A model generated the notes under the pieces. The model saw only the letters and a program-made list of their open reading frames with translations. It ran no database searches and was not told the origin of the DNA. A stretch of 15,461 nucleotides of DNA from Pseudomonadota bacterium (GTDB lineage Bacteria; Pseudomonadota; Alphaproteobacteria; Rhizobiales; Devosiaceae), in assembly GCA_023430705.1 (NCBI GenBank), contig JAEYZJ010000080.1, positions 1 to 15,461 on the forward strand, written 5' to 3'. This document shows positions 1 to 6,360 of the stretch, piece by piece. The stretch's first letter is position 1. Every line of letters begins with the position of its first letter. Both the position numbers and the translations under genes were made by a program.

Positions 1-657
1 GGTACGGCCTTCATGATGGTCCCGGGCCACGAGCTCTGGCACCCCAATCCGGACTTCTACTACCGGCCCGGCGGCGGCCCGATGTTCGACATGGGACCGT
101 ACTACCTCACCTGCCTCGTCAACATGCTGGGCCCGGTGGAGAGCGTCGTCGGCGCCGCCCGGGCCTCATACCAGACCCGCACCATCGGCTCCGGTGCGCG
201 GGAGGGCGAAACCTTCGCCGTCGAGGTCCCGACGCATATCTCGGCGCTGCTGCAGTTCACGAACGGCGCCGCCATCACCATCACCACCAGCTTCGACGTC
301 TGGAAGCATGGTCACAGCCACCTCGAGATCTATGGCAGCGCAGGCTCCATGCTGGTGCCCGATCCGAACCGGTTCGATGGCCCTGTCCAGGTCTCCGATG
401 GACAAGGCGAGTGGACCGAAGTGGAAGCCACCCATCTTTACGGTGACGGCAACTATCGCATCCTCGGTCTTGCCGACATGGCGCAGGCGATCATCGACAA
501 CCGCCCGCACCGCGCCAGTCACGAACTGAGCCTGCACGTCCTCGAGATCATGGATGCGATCCTGCACTCCGCCGAGAGCGGCAGCCGGATCGTCCTCACG
601 CATCCCGCGGCGCGGCCGGAGCCCATGCGCGAGGACCTGCCCTTCGGGCAGCTCTAG
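1..657 (+). CDS. Gfo/Idh/MocA family oxidoreductase, C-terminal part (5' end outside window)
   Basis: The reading frame is open from the first base, so the gene begins upstream; 218 residues are visible. The sequence around FYYRPGGGPMFDMGPYY (about residues 20-36 of the fragment) is typical of the C-terminal substrate-binding domain of NAD(P)-dependent Gfo/Idh/MocA oxidoreductases, which oxidise or reduce sugars, inositols and related polyols. The N-terminal Rossmann domain and the usual EKP motif are not in the window, so cofactor and substrate cannot be inferred. The stop TAG (655-657) overlaps the stop of the convergent hydrolase gene in a shared CTAG, leaving no room for a conventional terminator between them. 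The family call is fairly sure; the specific enzyme is unknown. Confidence 0.85.
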   Translation, partial: GTAFMMVPGHELWHPNPDFYYRPGGGPMFDMGPYYLTCLVNMLGPVESVVGAARASYQTRTIGSGAREGETFAVEVPTHISALLQFTNGAAITITTSFDVWKHGHSHLEIYGSAGSMLVPDPNRFDGPVQVSDGQGEWTEVEATHLYGDGNYRILGLADMAQAIIDNRPHRASHELSLHVLEIMDAILHSAESGSRIVLTHPAARPEPMREDLPFGQL

Positions 658-1292
658 CCGGCCCGCCGCTTCTCCTCGAGCAGTTGGGCCACAGTCGCGA
701 TCTCGACCTGCATGCCGAACCGGTTCTCGTAGAGTTCAAGGGCGGCATCGTGGGTCTGGTCGGCCGAGGAGCAGACGGCGTCGGTGGCGATGATGACCCG
801 GTAGCCGAGGTCGATGGCGCCGACCACCGCCGCCAGCACGCAGACCTCGGTCTCGGCTCCGGAGATCACCACCGTGTCGACCGCGCGGCGCTTCAACTGG
901 TCGTCCAGGACCCCGTCGAGCCAGGGGCTATAGACGTGCTTGTCGATCACCTGTGCCGGGGGCACGAAGCGCTGCATCTCGGGCACGAGCTCGAGATACC
1001 CTGGATCCAACCTGTCGAGGGTCATTCCGGGCCAGCGCTCATAGTAGCGCTTCCAGCTTCCGGCAGCCTCCTCGGGCGACTGCGCCGGAATGAAGCGCGT
1101 GAATACCGTGCGTTCGGGGGCCATCTCTACCAGTTGCACCACGCGGGGCAGCACGATCTGCATCCAGGGTGTCTGCCAGTCCGTGTCCTCGGCGAACATG
1201 CGTTGCATGTCGACGCACAGGTGCACCCATGTCGTTCCGAGCGGACCGAAGGCTATGCCGTCCTTCGTGACGGGGCCGGAAGGCTGTGACAT
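654..1292 (-). CDS. Isochorismatase-type cysteine hydrolase
   Basis: This 212-residue protein has the isochorismatase-like fold signature. The family triad is visible as Asp28 (in LCVDMQ), Lys118 (in VIDKHVYSPW) and Cys151 (in GAETEVCVLAA); the family also has a conserved cis-peptide before the cysteine. Members hydrolyse small amides or isochorismate (nicotinamidase, N-carbamoyl hydrolases and others), and the substrate cannot be told here. I chose the ATG at 1292 because GAGG lies 9 nt upstream on the minus strand and the family core begins soon after. An in-frame extension to 1358 would add 22 residues with no family-like content. It has no signal peptide, so it should be cytosolic. It is convergent with the oxidoreductase and divergent from the HD-GYP regulator, so it is probably transcribed alone from the 1293-1483 region. 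I see no link to chemotaxis. Confidence 0.85.
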   Translation of the reverse strand: MSQPSGPVTKDGIAFGPLGTTWVHLCVDMQRMFAEDTDWQTPWMQIVLPRVVQLVEMAPERTVFTRFIPAQSPEEAAGSWKRYYERWPGMTLDRLDPGYLELVPEMQRFVPPAQVIDKHVYSPWLDGVLDDQLKRRAVDTVVISGAETEVCVLAAVVGAIDLGYRVIIATDAVCSSADQTHDAALELYENRFGMQVEIATVAQLLEEKRRAG

Positions 1293-1483
1293 GCGGGATG
1301 ACCTCAGGGTGAAGCTTTGCGTCTCAATGAGAGATCGCGGCGCAAGTTCCGTACACAACCATTGCCCGCGCCAACCTTCCGCTAACCAGTAGAGGTCAAA
1401 GCAATGCCCCCGAACCGATCACATTTTTGATTCTGTTAACTTGGGCCTGCTTGGATGGCCCTAGGGGCAAGAGGCTCCGGGGG
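1293..1483. promoter_or_regulatory. Divergent intergenic region (hydrolase / HD-GYP regulator)
   Basis: This 191-bp non-coding stretch lies between divergently transcribed genes and should hold both promoters. It contains an AT-richer segment at about 1420-1440 with a GANTC site (GATTC, 1429-1433) followed immediately by GTTAAC (1435-1440). That pairing of a CcrM site with a CtrA-like TTAAC half-site recurs upstream of the FliK-like gene. AGAGG at 1470-1474 is a plausible ribosome binding site for the GTG start at 1484. I see no clear -35/-10 pair. Confidence 0.4.
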
Positions 1484-2539
1484 GTGGCCGTGCAAGTCCT
1501 CATCGTCGATGATTCAAAGTCGAGCCTGGCATTCCTCGGCCATGTCATCGGCGCGCTCGATGACATGGAGATAGTGACCTGCCTGCGCCCGTCCCTGGGC
1601 CTTGACGCAGCCGCCATGACCCAGTTCGACCTGGTTCTGGTCGACCACGTGATGCCCGAAATGGATGGCGTCGAGCTGACGCGCCGCCTGCGCGCGCAGG
1701 AATCCTATCGCCTCGTTCCGATCGTGATGGTCACGTCCGACAATTCGCCGGCGCTTCGCGTCAAGGCGATCGCTGCCGGCGCCACGGACTTCGTCAACAA
1801 GCCCTTCGACTCCACCGAACTGCAGGCGCGCGTCAGCAACCTGCTGGCCCTGCGCAAGGCCCAGATCGAGCTCGCCGACCGTGCCGCGTGGCTGGCGCGG
1901 GAGGTCGAGATGGCCACCCGGCATCTGGTTACCCGCGAGGAAGAGATCATCTGGCGTCTCGCCCGTGCCATCGAGTATCGCGACGGCGACACCGGCGGCC
2001 ATGTTTCGCGCGTCGCGCAGATCTCGTCGCTGATCGCCGAAGCCCTCGGTCTCAGTGCTGAGCGATGCCGCCTCATCTACCTTGCCGCGCCGCTGCACGA
2101 CATCGGCAAGATCGGCATTGCCGATGCCATCCTCGGCAAGCCCGGCAAGCTCTCCGTCGAGGAGATGTCGGTGATGCGCCAGCACGTCAATATCGGCGCC
2201 CGCATCCTCGAGCACGGCTCCTCCGAGCTCGTGCGCACCGCTGAACGCATCGCCCAGAGTCACCACGAGCGCTGGGACGGCACGGGTTACCCCAACGGCC
2301 TGGTCGGCATGGATATCCCGCTCGAGGCCCGCATCGTTGCGATCGCCGACGTCTTCGACGCCCTTTGCTCGGAGCGGCCCTACAAGCGCGCCTGGCCGCT
2401 GGCCGAGGCTTACCGCGAAATCCTCTCGCTCGGCGGCACGCACTTCGACCCTTCGTGCGTAGCTGCGTTCGAGCGCATGTGGCCGCGCATCGAAGCTCTT
2501 GTGGCCGAGCCGGGCGATCCGGTCCGCCTGGCCGGCTGA
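1484..2539 (+). CDS. Response regulator with HD-GYP output domain (c-di-GMP phosphodiesterase, RpfG-like)
   Basis: The product is about 351 residues. An N-terminal receiver domain (about 1-125) has the acidic pair D9-D10, phosphoacceptor D54 (LVDHVMPEMDG) and K106 (NKPF). A helical linker leads to an HD-GYP domain (about 145-340) with H205-D206 (LHDIGKIG), the HHERWDGTGYP block and G268-Y269-P270. All key residues look intact, so phosphorylation-controlled hydrolysis of cyclic di-GMP in the cytosol is expected from the family. I chose GTG 1484 because AGAGG lies 9 nt upstream and the receiver beta-1 strand follows directly. GTG 1490 is an alternative. A longer frame from TTG 1427 would add an unlikely leader. 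The cognate histidine kinase is not adjacent. The gene lies 442 bp upstream of the chemotaxis operon on the same strand, but the gap makes cotranscription unlikely. Confidence 0.9.
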   Translation: MAVQVLIVDDSKSSLAFLGHVIGALDDMEIVTCLRPSLGLDAAAMTQFDLVLVDHVMPEMDGVELTRRLRAQESYRLVPIVMVTSDNSPALRVKAIAAGATDFVNKPFDSTELQARVSNLLALRKAQIELADRAAWLAREVEMATRHLVTREEEIIWRLARAIEYRDGDTGGHVSRVAQISSLIAEALGLSAERCRLIYLAAPLHDIGKIGIADAILGKPGKLSVEEMSVMRQHVNIGARILEHGSSELVRTAERIAQSHHERWDGTGYPNGLVGMDIPLEARIVAIADVFDALCSERPYKRAWPLAEAYREILSLGGTHFDPSCVAAFERMWPRIEALVAEPGDPVRLAG

Positions 2540-2641
2540 TCTCTCAAGTCCAGTCTGAATGGCGCGGGGCCTCGGCAGGCTGCATTGTCCGCGCCTGCTG
2601 CCCCTTTGTGCCAAGGGCGGCAAGTATTCGCGCTTTCCGCA

Positions 2642-2667
2642 GAGTCCTGAGCTTGCCGGAAGGACTC
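2642..2667. repeat. Inverted repeat GAGTCCT / AGGACTC
   Basis: Seven-base arms at 2642-2648 and 2661-2667 are perfect inverse complements around a 12-base spacer. This is the first of three consecutive inverted repeats whose arms carry GANTC. Confidence 0.6.
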
Positions 2668-2673
2668 GAGCGC

Positions 2674-2688
2674 GACTCTTCATGAGTC
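2674..2688. repeat. Inverted repeat GACTC-TTCAT-GAGTC
   Basis: Five-base arms (2674-2678 and 2684-2688) flank a 5-base spacer. This is the second of the GANTC-bearing inverted repeats. It opens inward in the opposite orientation to its neighbours. Confidence 0.55.
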
Positions 2689-2704
2689 AAGCCGGGGACT
2701 AGTG

Positions 2705-2721
2705 GAGTCATGGCATGACTC
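2705..2721. repeat. 17-bp palindrome GAGTCATG-G-CATGACTC
   Basis: Eight-base arms are perfectly complementary around the single central G at 2713, and each arm begins or ends with a GANTC site. This is the longest of the three inverted repeats and a good candidate core operator for a dimeric DNA-binding protein. No T-tract follows, so it does not look like a terminator. Confidence 0.65.
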
Positions 2722-2779
2722 TGAGATACTTCATATTTCCCGGAATCTGCAAAGTAATGAGCGGCGATGACAACGTGCG

Positions 2780-2825
2780 CAAATAGTTCAAATCGGTAAT
2801 ATCGATTTAACTTATGTACACGAAT
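2780..2825 (+). promoter_or_regulatory. AT-rich island, possible operon promoter
   Basis: This is the most AT-rich stretch of the gap. It contains the inverted repeat AAATCG-N7-CGATTT (2790-2795 / 2803-2808) and a TTAAC motif at 2807-2811. A TTCAAA hexamer at 2787-2792 followed 17 bp later by ACTTAT (2810-2815) is a weak match to a housekeeping promoter. The placement upstream of the STAS gene is the main argument; the exact promoter is not determined. Confidence 0.3.
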
Positions 2826-2981
2826 GTTTGTCGTGCCAAGGACGACAGCAATTCCGATTTCGCGCGGAGGGGACTGTTACTCGCCAGGCAGTGACGCGCT
2901 GCGTCCTGTCGGCGCGGATATCGCTTGCGTTCCAGAGGCAACTGTATCGCAGAAGCATACTTTCGGGGGCAGAACGACCCT

Positions 2982-3314
2982 ATGGCCAGTGTAACTCTTC
3001 ACCCGCTCCCCTTGAGCGGCGACCTTTCCTTGCGCTCGATTGCCGAGCTTCACATCCAGCTGACCAGGGCCATCGATGGCCACGAGGCGATCGCTGTCGG
3101 TACCGATGGCGTCGACAGCATCGACGCGGCCACCCTCCAGTTGCTCGTTTCAGCCGCGAGGACAGCGGCTGCGCGCGGCCGGCAGTTGAGCCTCGCCGCC
3201 CCGGCAGATGGACCGGTGGCACGGGCGCTGGTCGCCGCCGGCTTCTTCACGGCTGACGGCACTCCCAAAGTCCCATCCCTCTCCTCCTGGACCATTGTGC
3301 GCGAGGCGGCATGA
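2982..3314 (+). CDS. Stand-alone STAS-domain protein, CheS-like
   Basis: The 110-residue protein is a single STAS domain: an N-terminal strand with GDLSLRSIAEL (13-23), the central VDSIDAATLQLL (44-55), and a final helix near VARALVAAGF. STAS proteins act as binding modules. In the canonical anti-sigma-factor antagonists a Ser follows the central Asp (DSSG); here the equivalent positions after Asp48 are Ala49-Ala50-Thr51, so classical serine phosphorylation looks impossible. In Sinorhizobium a STAS protein, CheS, encoded just before cheY1-cheA binds CheA and speeds loss of CheY1-P; this gene has the same position and similar size, so the same role is inferred. I chose ATG 2982 because the STAS fold starts right after it; the ribosome site is weak (GGGGG 2965-2969). 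Its end overlaps the cheY start by ATGA, implying translational coupling. Confidence 0.75.
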   Translation: MASVTLHPLPLSGDLSLRSIAELHIQLTRAIDGHEAIAVGTDGVDSIDAATLQLLVSAARTAAARGRQLSLAAPADGPVARALVAAGFFTADGTPKVPSLSSWTIVREAA

Positions 3315-3679
3315 CCAAGACGATCCTCACCATCGACGATTCCGCTTCCATCCGGCAGATGGTCGCGATGACCCTCAAGGGTGCCGGATTCAGCGTTCTC
3401 GAGGCCGGCAACGGGCTGGAAGGCTACGACACCGCAACCACGCATGCCGTCAACGCGGTCGTCACCGACCTGAACATGCCGGTGATGAACGGCCTCGAGT
3501 TCCTCAGGAAGTTTCGGGAGCATCCGGCCGGCAAGGGCATTCCGGTGATCCTTCTCACCACCGAGTCCGACGACGAGCTGAAGCGCCAGGCCCGCGAGTC
3601 CGGCGCCACCGGCTGGATCGTCAAGCCGTTCAAGCAGGACCAGCTCCTCGCCGTCATCAGGAAGGTGACCGGCGCATGA
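3311..3679 (+). CDS. cheY: Chemotaxis response regulator CheY
   Basis: This 122-residue single receiver domain carries all signature residues: D9-D10 for Mg2+ binding, phosphoacceptor D53 (VTDLNMPVMNG), T83 and K105 (IVKPF). The aromatic switch position is Trp102 rather than the usual Tyr/Phe. CheY is phosphorylated by CheA and, in the family, either binds the flagellar switch or acts as a phosphate sink; which role applies cannot be read from sequence. In related operons the cheA-adjacent CheY is often the sink. It overlaps the STAS gene upstream and cheA downstream by ATGA at both ends, so the three are tightly coupled. Only one cheY lies in this window. Confidence 0.95.
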   Translation: MTKTILTIDDSASIRQMVAMTLKGAGFSVLEAGNGLEGYDTATTHAVNAVVTDLNMPVMNGLEFLRKFREHPAGKGIPVILLTTESDDELKRQARESGATGWIVKPFKQDQLLAVIRKVTGA

Positions 3680-5730
3680 GTTCCGATCCCGCAGATACCT
3701 TCCGGCAGGAAGCTCGCGAACTGCTCGAACATCTGGAGCAGGGCCTTCTCGATCTGGAGCACGACCCCGACGACGCGGACCTCGTCAACGCCGTCTTCCG
3801 GGCCCTCCACACCATCAAGGGCTCCGGCGCAATGTTCGGGTTCACCGACGTTGCAGCTTTCGTGCATGAGTTCGAGACGGCCTTCGACAAGGTGCGCAAG
3901 GGGTTGTCCCCGATCACGCCCGCGCTGGTCGCCGTGGCGCTCGACGCCAAGGACCATATCCACACCCTGATCGAGACACCCGATGCTGCTGACGGGGCAG
4001 GGGAGTCCATCCTGCTCGCGCTGCGCGCCGTTGTCGGTGGCGACGACAGCTTTCCCGACGCCCCGATGGCCGATGCCCCACCCGCCGCAGGAACGCCGCT
4101 CGAGCCCACGGGCCGCTGGCGCGTACGCTACAAGCTGCCGGCAGACGCGATGCTGCACGGCACCAACCCGCTGCTGTTGCTTGGCGAGATCGCCGACCTC
4201 GGGCCGGTCGAGGTCACCGCGCTGCTCGATGACGTGCCCACGCTCGACGTCATCGATCCCGAGCGCTGCTATCTGGGCTGGCAGGTCGATATCGACCACG
4301 CCGATCCCGCCCCGGGCCTCGACGACGTCTTCCTGTTCCTCAAGGACGGAATGGAACTCTCGATCGTGCCTCTGGCTGTTGCCGCCGCCGAGCCGGTGAT
4401 CGACCCTGCCGCCGAGACCATCCTCGACATCCTCGCCGAGGAGATCGAAGCCGGCGTGACCCCCGCGGCCACACCCGGGGCAGCGCCCCCGGTGGCCAGG
4501 GCCGCCAAGCCGCCACGCGAGCCCAGGTCGGACGCACCGGCATCGACCTCCATGCGCGTTCCCGCCGAGCGGCTGGACGAGCTGATGGACAAGGTGGGCG
4601 AACTCGTCATCGCCCAGGCCCGCCTCTCGCAGCTCGCCGCGCAGAGTTCCGACAGCAACCTCAAGACCGTGGCCGAGGAACTCGAACGCCTGAGCTCCGG
4701 CCTGCGCGATACGACCATGGGCATCCGCATGGTGCCCATCGGGTCGATCTTCTCGCGCTTCCGCCGGCTCGTGCACGATCTGAGCCGCGAGCTCGACAAG
4801 GACATCGAGTTCATCACCAGCGGCGAGGAGACCGAACTCGACAAGACCATGATCGAGCGCCTCGCCGATCCGCTGGTCCACCTGATCCGCAATTCGGTCG
4901 ACCATGGGCTCGAGAGCGCCGAGGCGCGCGTCAGTGCCGGCAAGCCGGTGAAGGGCACCGTCCGCCTCTCCGCCGTCTATTCCGGCGCCGAAGTCACCAT
5001 TTCGGTGACCGACGACGGGGCCGGTCTCGATGCCGAGCGCATCCGCCGCAAGGCCGAGGAACAGGGCCTGATCACGCCTGAGACCCGGCTTGCCGAGCAG
5101 GAACTCTACCAGCTGATCTTTGCCCCGGGCTTCTCGACGGCCACGGAAGTGACTTCGTTGTCCGGCCGCGGCGTCGGGATGGATGTGGTCAAGCGCACCA
5201 TCGACGGGCTGCGGGGCAAGATCGAGCTGTCGACCCGCCCCGGCGAGGGCACGACAATGACGCTGCGCCTGCCGCTCACGCTCGCCATCATCGAAGGCAT
5301 GCTGATCCGCGTCGGCACCGGCCGCTATTCGATCCCGCTCTCGGCGGTCGAGGAGTGCGTCGAGCTCCCGGCCGAAGTCGCAACCCATTCGCGTGGCCGC
5401 AACTTCCTCGATATCCGCGGCACGCTGGTGCCGTTCCTGCGGCTGCGCGAACTGTTCGACATTCCGGGCGAACCCGACGCCCACCAGAAGGTCGTCATCA
5501 TCTCCTCCGGCGATGTCCGGGTCGGGCTCGTCGTCGACCAGATCATCGGCAACATCCAGACCGTCATCAAGCAGCTGAGCAAGCTCCACTCGGGCCTCGA
5601 GACCTTCTCGGGCGCCACCATTCTCGGCGATGGCGCCGTCGCGCTCATCCTCGATACCTCGCGGCTGGTCTCCTGCGGCCAGGCGCACGAGGAACGGTAT
5701 CGGACCGAAACCGGGAGGGCAGCCGCATGA
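3676..5730 (+). CDS. cheA: Chemotaxis histidine kinase CheA
   Basis: The protein has 684 residues with the standard layout. The P1 HPt domain carries phosphorylated His45 (LHTIKGSG). A P2-like regulatory domain spans about 146-235, from RWRVRYKLPADAM. A Pro/Ala linker follows, then the P3 dimerisation helices from about 292 (MRVPAERLDELMDKVGEL). The P4 ATPase has N-box H402-x3-N406 (HLIRNSVDHG), G1 D446-DGAG and G2 G497-RGVGMD. The P5 CheW-like domain covers about 540-675. All catalytic motifs look intact. CheA binds receptors through CheW and passes phosphate to CheY and CheB at the cytoplasmic membrane. I chose ATG 3676 because it overlaps the cheY stop (ATGA) and gives a correctly placed HPt domain. 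It overlaps cheW by ATGA at the other end. Confidence 0.97.
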   Translation: MSSDPADTFRQEARELLEHLEQGLLDLEHDPDDADLVNAVFRALHTIKGSGAMFGFTDVAAFVHEFETAFDKVRKGLSPITPALVAVALDAKDHIHTLIETPDAADGAGESILLALRAVVGGDDSFPDAPMADAPPAAGTPLEPTGRWRVRYKLPADAMLHGTNPLLLLGEIADLGPVEVTALLDDVPTLDVIDPERCYLGWQVDIDHADPAPGLDDVFLFLKDGMELSIVPLAVAAAEPVIDPAAETILDILAEEIEAGVTPAATPGAAPPVARAAKPPREPRSDAPASTSMRVPAERLDELMDKVGELVIAQARLSQLAAQSSDSNLKTVAEELERLSSGLRDTTMGIRMVPIGSIFSRFRRLVHDLSRELDKDIEFITSGEETELDKTMIERLADPLVHLIRNSVDHGLESAEARVSAGKPVKGTVRLSAVYSGAEVTISVTDDGAGLDAERIRRKAEEQGLITPETRLAEQELYQLIFAPGFSTATEVTSLSGRGVGMDVVKRTIDGLRGKIELSTRPGEGTTMTLRLPLTLAIIEGMLIRVGTGRYSIPLSAVEECVELPAEVATHSRGRNFLDIRGTLVPFLRLRELFDIPGEPDAHQKVVIISSGDVRVGLVVDQIIGNIQTVIKQLSKLHSGLETFSGATILGDGAVALILDTSRLVSCGQAHEERYRTETGRAAA

Positions 5731-6224
5731 GCAGGTTCACCGAACCCATGCGGGCCCTGACGCTGCGGCTGGACGACGAACTGTTCGCCATCCGCGCCGA
5801 AAGCGTCCGAGAAATCCTCGATCTGGTGGCCGTGACCGTCGTGCCGAACGCCTCGCCCTTCGCCCCCGGACTGATCAACGTCCGGGGCCGCGTGGTGCCG
5901 CTCGCCAACCTCAAGGTCGCCTTCGGCATGCCGGAGCGCGAGCCCGACCAGGACACCCGCGTCGTCGTCATCGAGACCGTGATCGAAGACGAGCCGACCA
6001 TCGTCGGCATCCTCGCCGACAAGGTCTACGACGTCACCGACATCGAACCCGCCGCCATCGAGGAGGCGCCGCGCGTCGGCATGCGCTGGCGCCCGGATTA
6101 CGTGCGCGGCATCGGCAAGCGCCGGGGTGAGTTCATCATCATCCCGGACATGGAACGCATCTTCGGAACACCGGACGGCAGGAGCTCGTCCGTGCCTGCT
6201 TCGGAAGAGAGGTCCGCACCTTGA
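5727..6224 (+). CDS. cheW: Chemotaxis coupling protein CheW (first copy)
   Basis: This 165-residue CheW domain protein shows LRLDDELFAIRAESVREILD near the N-terminus, PFAPGLINVRGRVVPLANL in the middle, and YVRGIGKRRGEFIIIPDMERIF near the C-terminus. CheW links receptors to CheA P5 in the cytoplasmic arrays. The ATG at 5727 overlaps the cheA stop, and GGGAGGG lies just upstream as a strong ribosome site. A longer frame reaching back to 5355 lies inside cheA and is not real. It is clearly diverged from the second CheW encoded at 8202, so the two are not a recent duplication. Confidence 0.93.
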   Translation: MSRFTEPMRALTLRLDDELFAIRAESVREILDLVAVTVVPNASPFAPGLINVRGRVVPLANLKVAFGMPEREPDQDTRVVVIETVIEDEPTIVGILADKVYDVTDIEPAAIEEAPRVGMRWRPDYVRGIGKRRGEFIIIPDMERIFGTPDGRSSSVPASEERSAP

Positions 6225-6226
6225 GA

Positions 6227-6255
6227 CCGGCCGTCAGGACAAGGCTGGCGGCCGG
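6227..6255 (+). repeat. GC-rich hairpin just after cheW
   Basis: Arms CCGGCCGTCAG (6227-6237) and CTGGCGGCCGG (6245-6255) pair over 11 positions, with one G-U in RNA, around a 7-base loop. It begins 2 nt after the cheW stop and no T-tract follows. It may act as an RNA stability or processing element, or as a partial terminator, between cheW and the receptor gene. Confidence 0.55.
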
Positions 6256-6360
6256 GTTCGTCACCATCGACATCGGCTGCGGGGCTCGCTCCCGCTGCCC
6301 ACTATCGCTCGTTGACACACTTAGTGCCGGTTGGGACCGGCCGCAGATTGGGGGGATACT

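Larger units (their letters stand above)
2642..2747. promoter_or_regulatory. Cluster of seven GANTC sites (candidate CcrM/GcrA-type control region)
   Basis: GANTC occurs at 2642, 2663, 2674, 2684, 2705, 2717 and 2743, seven times in 106 bp. At this base composition roughly one per 300 bp is expected (rough estimate). In alphaproteobacteria GANTC is methylated by the cell-cycle methylase CcrM and read by GcrA. The first six sites are all GAGTC or GACTC in alternating orientation, and their start-to-start distances are 21, 11, 10, 21 and 12 bp, close to one or two helical turns. The cluster is therefore either a methylation-sensitive promoter or a multi-site operator for an unknown dimeric factor. 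Its target is most simply the chemotaxis operon downstream. Confidence 0.5.
2540..2981. other. Long intergenic region upstream of chemotaxis operon
   Basis: This 442-bp region contains no convincing coding sequence; the open frames crossing it are unrelated to any family I recognise and lack good starts. It is organised in three parts. About 2540-2640 is unremarkable GC-rich sequence. The part at 2642-2747 holds a dense GANTC cluster built of inverted repeats. The part at about 2750-2830 is clearly AT-richer than its surroundings and includes an inverted repeat around 2790-2808. The last 150 bp before the STAS gene are GC-rich again and could be a long 5' leader. I see no factor-independent terminator for the HD-GYP gene. 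Confidence 0.6.

Noticed and set aside
1427..1483. Upstream TTG start extending the HD-GYP regulator by 19 residues
   Set aside because: There is no ribosome site before it and the extra leader has no receiver-domain content; GTG 1484 has AGAGG at good spacing.
2828..3256. A 142-codon plus-strand frame overlapping the STAS gene
   Set aside because: It is in the wrong frame relative to the STAS protein, lacks any domain, and has no good start.
3424..5688. A 754-codon minus-strand open frame opposite cheA
   Set aside because: The translation shows no recognisable domain and mirrors the codon bias of cheA; cheA itself is fully supported.
6312..6340. TTGACA at 6312-6317 as a promoter for the receptor gene
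   Set aside because: At the correct spacing the -10 position reads GACCGG, so there is no partner hexamer.
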